DNA of 14,521 bases from CAZHVS01 sp964536015 (GCA_964536015.1 CAZHVS010000034.1:1-14521); one strand, 5' to 3'; shown: positions 1 to 7,613, counted from the stretch's first letter. Translations and numbers: made by a program. The notes: a model not told the origin generated them from the sequence alone.

Positions 1-101
1 CTTCGACTTACAATGTATGGGAAAAAGAATAATTCAACGGGAAGTATAAACGATAAGTATGTCATTTGCTTGTGTCGAAGTTTCACTTCGACTTACAATG
101 T
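1..101. repeat. 16-bp direct repeat pair with hairpin arm
   Basis: The sequence CTTCGACTTACAATGT occurs at 1-16 and again, identically, at 86-101, a period of 85 bases. The second copy begins inside a perfect hairpin: GTCGAAG (74-80), a 5-nt loop, then CTTCGAC (86-92). The first copy sits at the window edge, so its own left hairpin arm may lie outside. This looks like part of a dispersed or tandem intergenic repeat. It could also be a duplicated protein-binding site. Confidence 0.55.
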
Positions 102-160
102 TGATTATGTTTTTGCCGAGATGTTGGAAACTTTATAAGAAATAATGGAACCCCCTGTTT

Positions 161-179
161 CCCCCTTTGGTAAAGGGGG
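161..179. repeat. CCCCCTTT/AAAGGGGG hairpin
   Basis: This is a perfect 8-bp inverted repeat, CCCCCTTT (161-168) and AAAGGGGG (172-179), with a 3-nt loop. A further C-run lies just upstream at 151-155. C/G-rich palindromes of this kind are common as dispersed intergenic repeats in Bacteroidota-like genomes. The hairpin is not followed by a T-run on either strand, so it is unlikely to be a simple rho-independent terminator. Confidence 0.5.
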
Positions 180-305
180 ATTAAAATCTGATGGAGGAAT
201 TGTAGACTTTATCTCTGAGAAATGGTTAAAAGGATTGGAGTTGTTTTGTAAAAGAAGAATATACAGTCTGCAGAGATAACATAAAATGTTAACTTATCTT
301 TCAAC

Positions 306-336
306 TTTTACCTTTATAATCTTTGTTGTAATTTTG
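306..336 (+). promoter_or_regulatory. Possible Bacteroidota-type promoter for the NHL operon
   Basis: TAATTTTG at 329-336 matches the Bacteroidota -7 consensus TAnnTTTG. It is preceded after 19 bases by TTTT (306-309), three of four matches to the TTTG -33 element. Transcription would start near 343 and leave a leader of about 14 nt before the ATG at 357. The region is very AT-rich, so a chance match is possible. Confidence 0.3.
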
Positions 337-356
337 GTATAAATTTATAGCAGCTT

Positions 357-1196
357 ATGAAAAACATCTTCAGCATAATTTTAATAGCAGTAATAAACCT
401 ATCTGCACAAAACTTTATATATGAAAGAAGTATAGGGGAGTTTAATACTGCAGTAAGTTTTTCAATCTCACCGAGCGGATATATTTATGTGTCCGATATT
501 GGTACCGATGAGATATACAAACTTGATACACTTGGAAATGTATTAAAGGAACGCGGAGGACATGGGTGGGATATAGCTCAGTTTGATGATCCTATAAATA
601 TCTATGCGACAACTTTAAGAGTATATGTTGCTGATTACAATAACCACCGCATACAAATGTTTGATAAGGATTTGAATTATATTTCACAGTTGACGACTCA
701 CAGCAGCAGTAACATTGATGAAGCTTTTGGATATCCGTTAAGTGCAATTACATCAAAGATGGAAGATTTATTTGTACTTGATTCGGAGAACAAGAAAATA
801 GTAAAGTTTGATATATTCGGCAGATTCAGCATAAAGTTTGCAGGCTTTGATGCAGGTGAATACTCGCTTAACAATCCAAAACAAATGGCATTTGTAGCGG
901 GAAATAAAATTGCAGTTCTTGATGGTTCATCAATAAAATATTATGATTATTTTGGCAACAACATAGCAATAATGAATTTTAAGATAAATCCTGTTAGCAT
1001 AAACTCAACTTATGAAAACGTATTACTGACTTCATCGGAAAATATATTTATTTCGTCAATGGAAGAAAATCCGATGTGGTTTAGTCCTCTCCTTCTTGAT
1101 GGTGATTACCCTCACGATAATTTTCGTTCTGCATTAATATTTAATGACAGGTTGTATATTCTAACAAATACACAAATACTTATATTCAGGAAATGA
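357..1196 (+). CDS. Exported NHL-repeat beta-propeller protein
   Basis: This 279-aa protein starts with a hydrophobic signal peptide (about residues 1-18, ending in LSAQ), so it is probably exported to the periplasm or outside. The rest is a series of NHL-type beta-propeller blades. Two are clear: residues 33-57 (pattern G-YIYVSD--T-EIYKLD) and 77-103 (pattern DDP-NIY, VYVADYNNHRIQMFD). Weaker blades lie at about 125-152 and 170-200, and the C-terminal third is degenerate. NHL propellers act as binding scaffolds and some have enzymatic roles; nothing here identifies a catalytic function. There is no good ribosome-binding site before the ATG. The stop overlaps the next start (ATGA), which indicates translational coupling with the DUF2085-like gene. 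Confidence 0.8.
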   Translation: MKNIFSIILIAVINLSAQNFIYERSIGEFNTAVSFSISPSGYIYVSDIGTDEIYKLDTLGNVLKERGGHGWDIAQFDDPINIYATTLRVYVADYNNHRIQMFDKDLNYISQLTTHSSSNIDEAFGYPLSAITSKMEDLFVLDSENKKIVKFDIFGRFSIKFAGFDAGEYSLNNPKQMAFVAGNKIAVLDGSSIKYYDYFGNNIAIMNFKINPVSINSTYENVLLTSSENIFISSMEENPMWFSPLLLDGDYPHDNFRSALIFNDRLYILTNTQILIFRK

Positions 1197-1654
1197 GTAA
1201 ACAACCAAAAACAATCTCAAGAGTATTTACGATTAAAGTTTTTTTATTTACAGTGCTTACTATAGCCTGTGCGGGGATTGCGTTTGATATTCTTTTCCCA
1301 GATTATAAAGATAATTTTATTGTATCGTTTATTCTTAAAAATTTTTGGGGGAATGTTTGTCATCAGGAGCATAATAAATCGTTAAGTATTGATGGTTCTT
1401 ATATGCTTGTATGCAGTCGTTGTACGGGTATTTATTTTGGAGCATGGGTTATATCATTTATAAGTTTGTTTATAAGACAAATGAAAATAAATTTATCATT
1501 AATAATTATTTGTGCATTACCGATGCTTGCAGATATTTTATTATACAACCTACGAATATATGAATACAGCAAAGCGATTGCATTCTTCTCAGGAGTAATA
1601 TTTTCTTCAGGCGTGGTTATATTTTTTCTTAACAATATAAAATCAGAACTATGA
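1193..1654 (+). CDS. DUF2085-family membrane protein
   Basis: This 153-aa integral membrane protein has about four hydrophobic segments (roughly 15-33, 79-94, 101-117 and 127-147). It shows what I recognise as the DUF2085 signature: a CHQ motif at residues 56-58 and a VCSRCTGIY motif at 73-81, giving three cysteines (56, 74, 77) near the membrane surface. The function of this family is unknown. The Cys/His pattern suggests metal binding or redox chemistry, but that is inference. The start overlaps the preceding stop by four bases, and its own stop overlaps the next start by four bases, so it is the second gene of a coupled operon. Family confidence rests on the motif alone. Confidence 0.8.
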   Translation: MSKQPKTISRVFTIKVFLFTVLTIACAGIAFDILFPDYKDNFIVSFILKNFWGNVCHQEHNKSLSIDGSYMLVCSRCTGIYFGAWVISFISLFIRQMKINLSLIIICALPMLADILLYNLRIYEYSKAIAFFSGVIFSSGVVIFFLNNIKSEL

Positions 1655-2160
1655 AACCAGGTAAATATTCACCCGCACTTGTAAGCGGATTTGCTGCAGC
1701 AGTGTTAACTACAGTCCCATTAATAAAAAATATCGGATGCTGTCTGGTTATTCCTGCGGCTTCTATTATATCGCTTTATTTATACCTAAGGATAAATAAT
1801 TTTTCATCAAGAATACTATCTTCTGACGCATTAAAATTCGGTTTACTAACTGGTTTGGCAGCAGCAGTGTTTGCTACTTTTTTTGATATTCTTATTACTT
1901 ACATAACTCATTCAAATGAAATAGTTGCCACACTGCCGCAGGTTGAAATTATGATGAATGAACTCCATCTGGGAGAAATGTCGAAGCAGGCAATACAGCT
2001 TCTACGCATAATGTCAAAAGAGATACAACTTTACGGGTTCTCAACAATGTATTCTGTATTTATATTTATAAATAATCTTTTTTCTGATATTATTTTTGGA
2101 ATAATTGGCGGTTTTGTTGGTTTATCAATACTAAATAAAAAATATTTCACTACGGTTTAA
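1651..2160 (+). CDS. Four-TM membrane protein of unknown function
   Basis: This 169-aa protein has hydrophobic segments at about 7-26, 28-47, 62-87 and 132-160, with a soluble, partly amphipathic stretch at 90-128 rich in Met, Glu and Leu. A Cys-Cys pair lies at residues 30-31, between or within the first two helices. The overall layout (short helices, a loop of about 40 residues, then a last pair of helices) recalls the DUF4199 type seen in Bacteroidota, but I cannot confirm membership. The ATG overlaps the DUF2085 gene's stop (ATGA), so it is almost certainly co-translated with it. The two may form one membrane complex. Confidence 0.7.
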   Translation: MKPGKYSPALVSGFAAAVLTTVPLIKNIGCCLVIPAASIISLYLYLRINNFSSRILSSDALKFGLLTGLAAAVFATFFDILITYITHSNEIVATLPQVEIMMNELHLGEMSKQAIQLLRIMSKEIQLYGFSTMYSVFIFINNLFSDIIFGIIGGFVGLSILNKKYFTTV

Positions 2161-2167
2161 TACTCTT

Positions 2168-2473
2168 ATGATTACGGCTTTAATTTTCTTTGTGCATATA
2201 ATTTTTGGATTGGTAGTCTTTTCAAAAAAATGGCAGGATGAAAGTGCGAAAAGCGGTTTCATCAATCTTGCATTAATAGGTATTCTTTTCTCTGTAGGCT
2301 GGACAATTACAGGAATGATTTCTAAAATATTAATGGATACAAAAGGATTTGGTATCTATTTTGACCGCGACACTTTCTCGCTTACACTGCTAACTATTGG
2401 TGAATACTTTTTCTATAAAATGTATTACAAAGACATTTTTCATTCTACTGTAAACGATACGGAAAAACAATAA
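2168..2473 (+). CDS. Small three-TM protein, last gene of the NHL cluster
   Basis: This 101-aa protein is predicted to span the membrane about three times (roughly residues 2-18, 32-54 and 69-84). It has a basic loop after the first helix (residues 19-29, with KKW and K) and a charged C-terminus. I do not recognise a family. It begins seven bases after the previous stop, consistent with the same operon. Its last 29 bases overlap the 3' end of the convergent tonB-like gene on the other strand. No rho-independent hairpin is visible after the stop. Confidence 0.65.
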   Translation: MITALIFFVHIIFGLVVFSKKWQDESAKSGFINLALIGILFSVGWTITGMISKILMDTKGFGIYFDRDTFSLTLLTIGEYFFYKMYYKDIFHSTVNDTEKQ

Positions 2474-3110
2474 CAGCAAATTGTTCAACCTGTTTTTGAT
2501 TAGCTCTTAAAGGTTCAAATTTCCACTGTCGCAGAGAATTAATAGCAGCATTCTCAAGTCTTGTATCTCCTTTTGTTAAAGGTAGAATATTTCCTACAGA
2601 GCCATCAGGTAAAATTGAAAACCTTAAACGGATATCAATCTCTTTATTTACACCAGCCGGATACGAAGGCAAGGAGTAGCTGTAAATTTTTCTGATACCA
2701 CCGCCGCCCCATTCAATATCAAAACCAAGTCCGCCTTCATCAAGTCCCATATTACCTTTTTGAGAATCTGACTTTTTATTTACTTCTTTATTCGGGCTGC
2801 TGATTTTTTCTTTATTTATTTTATCACTTGCAGAAAGATTTTCATCAAATTCATTTTTCGCAGTTGGAAGGTCAACCTTCTCCTGTTTTTGAACATCAGA
2901 TGACAAGTTGGATTCTTCAGGAAGCTCAAATCCTTTTGCTTCCATAATACCTGAGGAAGAAGAAGCGCTTCCGCTTCCAAAACCAATAGTAACAAACTCT
3001 GACACTTCAAAGTTTGTATTTATCTTCCAGAAGTAAAACAGTAATAAAATTAATACGTGGAAAATGAATGAAGCAATGTAAGAAATATTTGTATCTGCCC
3101 GTTGAGTCAT
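2445..3110 (-). CDS. TonB-family energy transducer
   Basis: This 221-aa protein has a short cytoplasmic N-terminus and one transmembrane helix (about 12-28, containing FHVLILLLFYFW). A low-complexity Ser/Gly segment at 45-55 and a polar Lys/Glu/Ser linker at 60-120 follow. Residues about 140-220 form a TonB C-terminal domain: a YP pair at 150-151, the RLRFSILPDGSVGN strand-turn, the conserved pattern ENAAINSLRQWKFEP (186-200) and a final beta strand. TonB transmits energy from ExbB/ExbD to outer-membrane barrels. The linker lacks the Pro-Lys/Pro-Glu repeats of classical TonB, so its reach across the periplasm may differ. The ATG directly abuts the exbD stop (TAAATG), so translation is coupled. 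It is the last gene of the six-gene locus. Confidence 0.88.
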   Translation of the reverse strand: MTQRADTNISYIASFIFHVLILLLFYFWKINTNFEVSEFVTIGFGSGSASSSSGIMEAKGFELPEESNLSSDVQKQEKVDLPTAKNEFDENLSASDKINKEKISSPNKEVNKKSDSQKGNMGLDEGGLGFDIEWGGGGIRKIYSYSLPSYPAGVNKEIDIRLRFSILPDGSVGNILPLTKGDTRLENAAINSLRQWKFEPLRANQKQVEQFAVIVFPYRLQ

Positions 3111-3515
3111 TTAAAGTTTTTCTTTTTCTGTTTCAATTGTAAACTTGTCTATTCCTGCACCTTTTGCAGCATCAATAACTTTTATGATTATTTCAATCGG
3201 GACAACTTTATCTGCACTTATAACAAGATTGCTTTCAACAGAGCTTGCTTTAAGAACATTTAGTTTTGCGGGAAGATCACTCAGTGGAATGAGTTCATCT
3301 TCAATATAAATTAATCCTGCAGAAGTTATAGTAACTACATATTTTGATGGAGGAACCTGCTCATTATTTTTTGCGCCGGGTAATTTAACTTTAACTCCGG
3401 TTTGAACAACAAATTGAGAAGTTAACAGGAAGAAAATCAGCAGCAGCATTACAACATCAGTTAATGAAGAATGACTGAACATTGCAAGTGGTTTTAATGT
3501 TGATTTAAATTTCAT
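3111..3515 (-). CDS. ExbD/TolR-family biopolymer transport protein
   Basis: This 134-aa protein has the normal ExbD/TolR layout: a short cytoplasmic N-terminus, one transmembrane helix (about 18-36, DVVMLLLIFFLLTSQF) and a periplasmic domain from about 40 to 134. The conserved proton-conducting aspartate is Asp20 in the SLTDVVMLLLIFF motif. The periplasmic part keeps the usual pattern: VKLPGA, the GLIYIEDELIPLSDLPAKL strand-helix and a late VISADKVVPIEIIIKVIDAAKGAGI segment. With ExbB it forms the pmf-driven motor that works the TonB arm. An AGGTGAT ribosome-binding site (3522-3528) overlaps the exbB stop. ExbD or TolR cannot be told apart by sequence alone; the adjacent tonB favours ExbD. 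Confidence 0.9.
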   Translation of the reverse strand: MKFKSTLKPLAMFSHSSLTDVVMLLLIFFLLTSQFVVQTGVKVKLPGAKNNEQVPPSKYVVTITSAGLIYIEDELIPLSDLPAKLNVLKASSVESNLVISADKVVPIEIIIKVIDAAKGAGIDKFTIETEKEKL

Positions 3516-3526
3516 AATTGTATCAC

Positions 3527-4180
3527 CTACAATTTTTTCTTCACATCTTCATCATCCATAGAATTAAGATCTATGTCAAGAACAAGATCAATAAAATCAC
3601 TTAGAGCAACTTCAAGGTTGCGAATAAATTTTTGAATTCTGCCGATAAAGTAATTGTAAAAAGCAAGAGCAATTATACCGATGATTAGTCCAAATACAGT
3701 GGTTATCAGAGCTTCCCAGATACCGCCTGCTAAATCGCTTGGACTTGATGAACCTTTTAATTTTTCAATTGTAGCAAATGCAGTAACCATACCAGTAACT
3801 GTTCCTAAAAAGCCAAGCATAGGAGCAACCCCTGCAATTGTAGCGAGAGCATTTAATCCTTTTTCAAGATTAAAAATTTCCTGCTGCCCGGCATCTTCAA
3901 TTGCTTCTCTTACTCTTTGATGTCCGTACTTCATTCTTTTTAAACCGGCCTTAAATACACCAGCACCGGGAGATTTTAACTGGTTACAATAATCAATTGC
4001 TCCTTCAACATCATTTTTTTTAACCATAGTGCGAATACGAAACATAAGCTCAACTATATTGGTTTTAGCTTTTGCAAGGACAATAAATTTGTTAATAATT
4101 ATTGCCAGTCCTATAACTGAACAAAGTAAGATAGGCCACATAATAATGCCGCCCTTTAAAAACATTTCAAACAGGTTCAT
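3527..4180 (-). CDS. ExbB/TolQ/MotA-family proton channel protein
   Basis: This 217-aa inner-membrane protein has three transmembrane helices (about 11-35, 110-138 and 156-180) with a cytoplasmic loop between the first two, as in ExbB/TolQ. Diagnostic motifs are GVAPMLGFLGTVTGMVTAF (117-135) and GGIWEALITTVFGLIIGI (152-169), which line the channel around the ExbD helix. It is close to the usual length for the family. A good Shine-Dalgarno site, GAGGAA (4183-4188), lies just before the ATG, in the 18-base gap after the HU/SPOR gene. That is the clearest ribosome-binding site in this locus and may set a higher level of ExbB, which is present in multiple copies per motor. Confidence 0.92.
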   Translation of the reverse strand: MNLFEMFLKGGIIMWPILLCSVIGLAIIINKFIVLAKAKTNIVELMFRIRTMVKKNDVEGAIDYCNQLKSPGAGVFKAGLKRMKYGHQRVREAIEDAGQQEIFNLEKGLNALATIAGVAPMLGFLGTVTGMVTAFATIEKLKGSSSPSDLAGGIWEALITTVFGLIIGIIALAFYNYFIGRIQKFIRNLEVALSDFIDLVLDIDLNSMDDEDVKKKL

Positions 4181-4198
4181 ATTTCCTCAGTTAAATTT

Positions 4199-5995
4199 TT
4201 ATTTATTTTGATTTGCAAAATTCTCTGCAGCCTGCAAAGAAGAAAAGCCCTTTACTTTTACCCTATACCATATTCCTCGTCCGGGAATTTCAGCTGAAGC
4301 AATAAAAGCATCAAATCCTTTTCTTTTTAAACGAGCCACTTCTTCATCTGCTTTGCTTTTTGCTTTCCATGAAGAAACCTGTACAACATAAACTGTTCCT
4401 TCAAGATATATATTGTCTTTTACTTTTGAAATATTCAAAGGTTCCTTAATAACAGTTTTTGTTTCAGGTTTATCAACTTCAGGAGGAGGATTTGTTGCAT
4501 TATCAATTAGCTGAACAGGTTTTTCGGGTTCGTTCTCCTGTTGAATTTCCTTCATTTGATTTTCTATCGGAATTTCTTTTTTGCTATAAGGATAAGTAAC
4601 AGGTATCTGAAAATCACGTTCAATAACTTTTGGAGTTACCTGTGTTTTAGTAATTTCATTTTTTTTAGAGGAAGCAAACCAATCAGGGAAGCCGGTATAT
4701 TTCCAATAGATAAGTAATGAGATTGATGCAATAATTATTATTGAAAGTATCGTCCAGAGCCATATACCTTTTTTGCTTTCTTCAATAACAACAGGTTTTT
4801 CCTGAAGAATGGTTGGGATATATTCTTTAGGTTTTTCAATTTCTTTATAAGTACCGGGAGTAACTTCAGGTGCTTCTGTTTGCGGTTGACCTGAAACTGC
4901 AGGAGCTTCAAAATCAATACTGCCAATTTCCTCAAGTATCGTTCTAGTTTTTTGATTTTGCTTAACCTGAATAAAATCATCTTCAGGCGATTTATCGGTA
5001 GATAGTTTTAGCTCAACATTTTCTGTTGTTTGTTCAGATGCAAGATTATCAAGATCAAATTCACTTAAATCAATCTTTAGTTCTCGTGTAAGTGAAGGGA
5101 CAGCTTCAAAGCCGTCATCGTCTTTTGATAATATTTCCTCATCTGCTTCGATACTTTCCGGAGATTCAACCGTAATTTCTTCTACAGGCTCATCGATTTT
5201 AGTTTCAATAACAATTTCATCTTCAGGTTCTTTGACAGAAGTTTCTATGATAATTTCATCATCACGTTCTTTCCATTCAATATCTGATTCATCAATAAAA
5301 GTTCTGCCAAAATCCCAGTTGATTTCTTCTTCTTCAACAACTTTAGTAATTAGTTTTGAATTATCAACAGGCTCTTCAACATCAACGTTCAGTAATTCAT
5401 CTTCGAATTCTTTTTTCCAGTCAGCACCAAAATCCCATGAAATTTGTTCATCATCGGAAAATTCTCTTGTGAAAACTTTTGCATCGGGGAAATCGTAATG
5501 AGGTGTCTTTTGCGTATCAAGCGATTCAAGTGTCTCTGATGCTTCAGCAATGGTTTCTTCACCAGATAAATATCTTGTTTCACCATAAGAGATAATTTTA
5601 TCAGCTTTCATCTCAAAATATTTTTTCGATTCAAGAGCTAATAAAAGGTCTTCAACGTTTCCGAGGTCTGATATTTTTTTAGGTATTATGGGTTTGTCAA
5701 TACTTATACTGAAAAGGTTATCAATGTCTTTAACGCTTCCATAGGTCTGAGCAGGCAAAGGGAAAATAACTTCATCAAAAGTTTTACCATTGGAAGAAAA
5801 AGAAATAATTTTGGATGTATATTTACCAGAAACTATTTTTCCCTGGAAAAAACCAATTTCAGGAAGATAGAAACTTTCATCTGCTAATAGTTTTTGGGAG
5901 AGTTTGTTTAGTAAAATTTCTACAAAAACTTTTGCATCAGTTTCTTTAACATCAGCTAAGCTAATAATTTTCCGTATTAATTCATTCCTTGTCAT
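4199..5995 (-). CDS. HU-like domain / single-TM / SPOR-domain protein
   Basis: This 598-aa protein has four parts. Residues 1-80 resemble HU/IHF-type domains as found in Bacteroidota HU-CCDC81-like proteins (MTRNELIRKI start, LADESFYLPEIGFFQGKIVSGKY strand-turn). Residues 140-400 are a long, very acidic, probably disordered linker that includes two copies of a WDFG-centred motif (187-190 and 227-230) and EP-rich repeats (248-280). Residues 411-431 are a single transmembrane helix followed by a Pro/Glu-rich periplasmic linker. Residues about 534-596 form a SPOR domain (VYVVQVSSWKAKSKADEE, GFDAFIASAEIPGRGIWYRVKVKGF). SPOR domains bind denuded septal peptidoglycan. The topology puts the HU-like domain in the cytoplasm, where it could bind DNA or a protein. 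It lies 32 bases after the barrel gene and 18 before exbB. Confidence 0.85.
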   Translation of the reverse strand: MTRNELIRKIISLADVKETDAKVFVEILLNKLSQKLLADESFYLPEIGFFQGKIVSGKYTSKIISFSSNGKTFDEVIFPLPAQTYGSVKDIDNLFSISIDKPIIPKKISDLGNVEDLLLALESKKYFEMKADKIISYGETRYLSGEETIAEASETLESLDTQKTPHYDFPDAKVFTREFSDDEQISWDFGADWKKEFEDELLNVDVEEPVDNSKLITKVVEEEEINWDFGRTFIDESDIEWKERDDEIIIETSVKEPEDEIVIETKIDEPVEEITVESPESIEADEEILSKDDDGFEAVPSLTRELKIDLSEFDLDNLASEQTTENVELKLSTDKSPEDDFIQVKQNQKTRTILEEIGSIDFEAPAVSGQPQTEAPEVTPGTYKEIEKPKEYIPTILQEKPVVIEESKKGIWLWTILSIIIIASISLLIYWKYTGFPDWFASSKKNEITKTQVTPKVIERDFQIPVTYPYSKKEIPIENQMKEIQQENEPEKPVQLIDNATNPPPEVDKPETKTVIKEPLNISKVKDNIYLEGTVYVVQVSSWKAKSKADEEVARLKRKGFDAFIASAEIPGRGIWYRVKVKGFSSLQAAENFANQNK

Positions 5996-6027
5996 ATTAA
6001 CTTGTAATAAATCACATTAGAAAATTA

Positions 6028-7611
6028 CTACCATCTGTAATTTATTCCAAACAGAACATCAAGAGGAAGGCTTTTATAATTTTTAAGTATAAAGTTATCA
6101 CGGTTGAAAAGATTATTTACTTCGCCCACAAGACTGAAGTCATTTGCAAAATCATATGTTGCATGGAATGAAAGATCATAACAGGGATCAAGTTTTATTA
6201 AATTTGCAATATCGGCGTAAGTTCCTGAAATAAAAGTAAACTTGCTTCCAAGCAGTAAACCAAAATCAAACCTGTAATCATAATTAACCGAAGCAGTAAT
6301 TGCAGGTGAATACGGCAAAACAAAATTTGCAGTATCAGAAATTTTACCAACGACGGTTTCTGCATAAAAATATCCAAATCTACCGGGATGAAAACCAACA
6401 TTAAAGAACAAAGAAATATTTTTCGCTTCGGTTTTGTAGAACCTGAAAAACCCCGGAGATAATTCATCGGAGAAATATGGATATTCATCGGAGGATGTAT
6501 ATTTTAATCCACTGTAAAATTCAAATAAGCGTTTGTATTCAAATTTAATTGCCAATAAAAAAGTGGAACTGCGTTTGTAGAAATGATTGAAAACAGAATC
6601 GGATACAAAGTATCTGTTCTTTTCGAGAAAATCTTTAGAAGTTAAAAAATCTACTCCAGGAGTATATTCTGCAAAAAACATTACACCTCTATCTAATTTT
6701 AAAGATAATTTAGCTTGTGGATTAACAACAAAACTTGAATCCAAAGATGAAAACTCAAAGCCAAAATTAATCTTAGCTATTTTTGACATTTTCAGTCCAA
6801 GAAATGCAGCTGCCTGAAAGAAGCTGAAATTTCTTTTACTGAAAATTTTATTTTGAAATGACTGATATACAAAATCGAGTTTGCCTGATACTTCAAATGT
6901 AGCAAGAGGAATATTTGTTATTCCGCTCAGTTTTATAAGATTTTCTGAAAGATTTTCGTTGCTGATTTTTGTAATGTAATCCTGAATTTTTAAGTCGTAT
7001 AGAAAATTTTTAGAAGAAAGATTTTGTATGTTAACCGAAAAATTTCCCTCGAATAAATCACGGTTCAAATCTGATATTGGTGAACCAAAAAAATTATACT
7101 TGTTTTTCATAAGATTAACTGATGTTAGAAGATTGCTTCCTGAGAGGAAGTTGTCATCACCAGTGAAAAAATATTTTAGTTTTGCATTCCCATTAATATA
7201 GAACTCGTTTGCATTGCCAACATAAGCACGCTGGTTGAAACCACTAATATCAGTAAAAAATATTAAATCGGACACAGGGTAATAAAATGATAAATAACCT
7301 TTAGGCAGATTGTTAAAACCCGCAAGAATATTTAATCTTCCATTGTAAAAATAAAATGAATCCAACCCGATATTGCTTTTAGTTACTGGTTTAGAAAATT
7401 CTTTAACCTGTACTTCTTCAGCAGTATAGGAAGGCATTAAATAATCTTTAGATAAAGTAGGAATAAATTCCGGATCAATTTTAGAAGCAGTTGAAAAAGC
7501 ATTTTCTTCTTTTCCGGTAATTACAAACTGTGGAAGTTCAACACCCTGGTTTCCATCCTGTGCAAAAGTTTTAAGTAATAAAAAACAAAACATCAATAAA
7601 AATTTTTTCAT
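6028..7611 (-). CDS. Outer-membrane beta-barrel with TonB-box-like N-terminus, no plug
   Basis: This 527-aa protein has a signal peptide (about 1-17, ending FAQ), so the mature form starts near D19. Residues 25-35 (ELPQFVITGKE) resemble a TonB box or the strand near it. No recognisable TonB-receptor plug domain follows. From about residue 85 the sequence alternates hydrophobic and polar residues in strand-length stretches with aromatic girdles, which indicates a beta-barrel. The C-terminus (VGEVNNLFNRDNF--PLDVLFGINYRW) matches the last strands of TonB-dependent receptors and ends in an aromatic residue, as Bam substrates do. The ATG starts two bases after the TPR gene's stop. Likely it is energised by the TonB encoded three genes downstream. 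Its ligand is unknown. Confidence 0.8.
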   Translation of the reverse strand: MKKFLLMFCFLLLKTFAQDGNQGVELPQFVITGKEENAFSTASKIDPEFIPTLSKDYLMPSYTAEEVQVKEFSKPVTKSNIGLDSFYFYNGRLNILAGFNNLPKGYLSFYYPVSDLIFFTDISGFNQRAYVGNANEFYINGNAKLKYFFTGDDNFLSGSNLLTSVNLMKNKYNFFGSPISDLNRDLFEGNFSVNIQNLSSKNFLYDLKIQDYITKISNENLSENLIKLSGITNIPLATFEVSGKLDFVYQSFQNKIFSKRNFSFFQAAAFLGLKMSKIAKINFGFEFSSLDSSFVVNPQAKLSLKLDRGVMFFAEYTPGVDFLTSKDFLEKNRYFVSDSVFNHFYKRSSTFLLAIKFEYKRLFEFYSGLKYTSSDEYPYFSDELSPGFFRFYKTEAKNISLFFNVGFHPGRFGYFYAETVVGKISDTANFVLPYSPAITASVNYDYRFDFGLLLGSKFTFISGTYADIANLIKLDPCYDLSFHATYDFANDFSLVGEVNNLFNRDNFILKNYKSLPLDVLFGINYRW

Positions 7612-7613
7612 AA

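Larger units (their letters stand above)
1..356. other. Gene-free left flank with short repeats
   Basis: I see no credible coding region in this 356-base stretch. It contains a 16-bp direct repeat (1-16 and 86-101), a 7-bp hairpin (74-92) and a C-rich/G-rich hairpin (161-179), each listed separately. The last 50 bases are AT-rich and probably hold the promoter of the NHL-repeat gene. The mix of short inverted and direct repeats resembles dispersed intergenic repeat debris rather than a decayed gene. No remnant of a transposase or other protein could be read. Confidence 0.6.

Noticed and set aside
161..179. Rho-independent terminator at the C/G hairpin
   Set aside because: No T-run follows the stem on either strand, and no gene ends next to it within the window.
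3681..3920. 79-aa open frame on the plus strand inside exbB
   Set aside because: It is a shadow of the well-supported ExbB gene on the other strand, with no signal of its own.
5232..5498. 88-aa Ser-rich open frame on the plus strand
   Set aside because: It is antisense to the acidic linker of the HU/SPOR gene; Ser runs mirror Glu/Asp codons.
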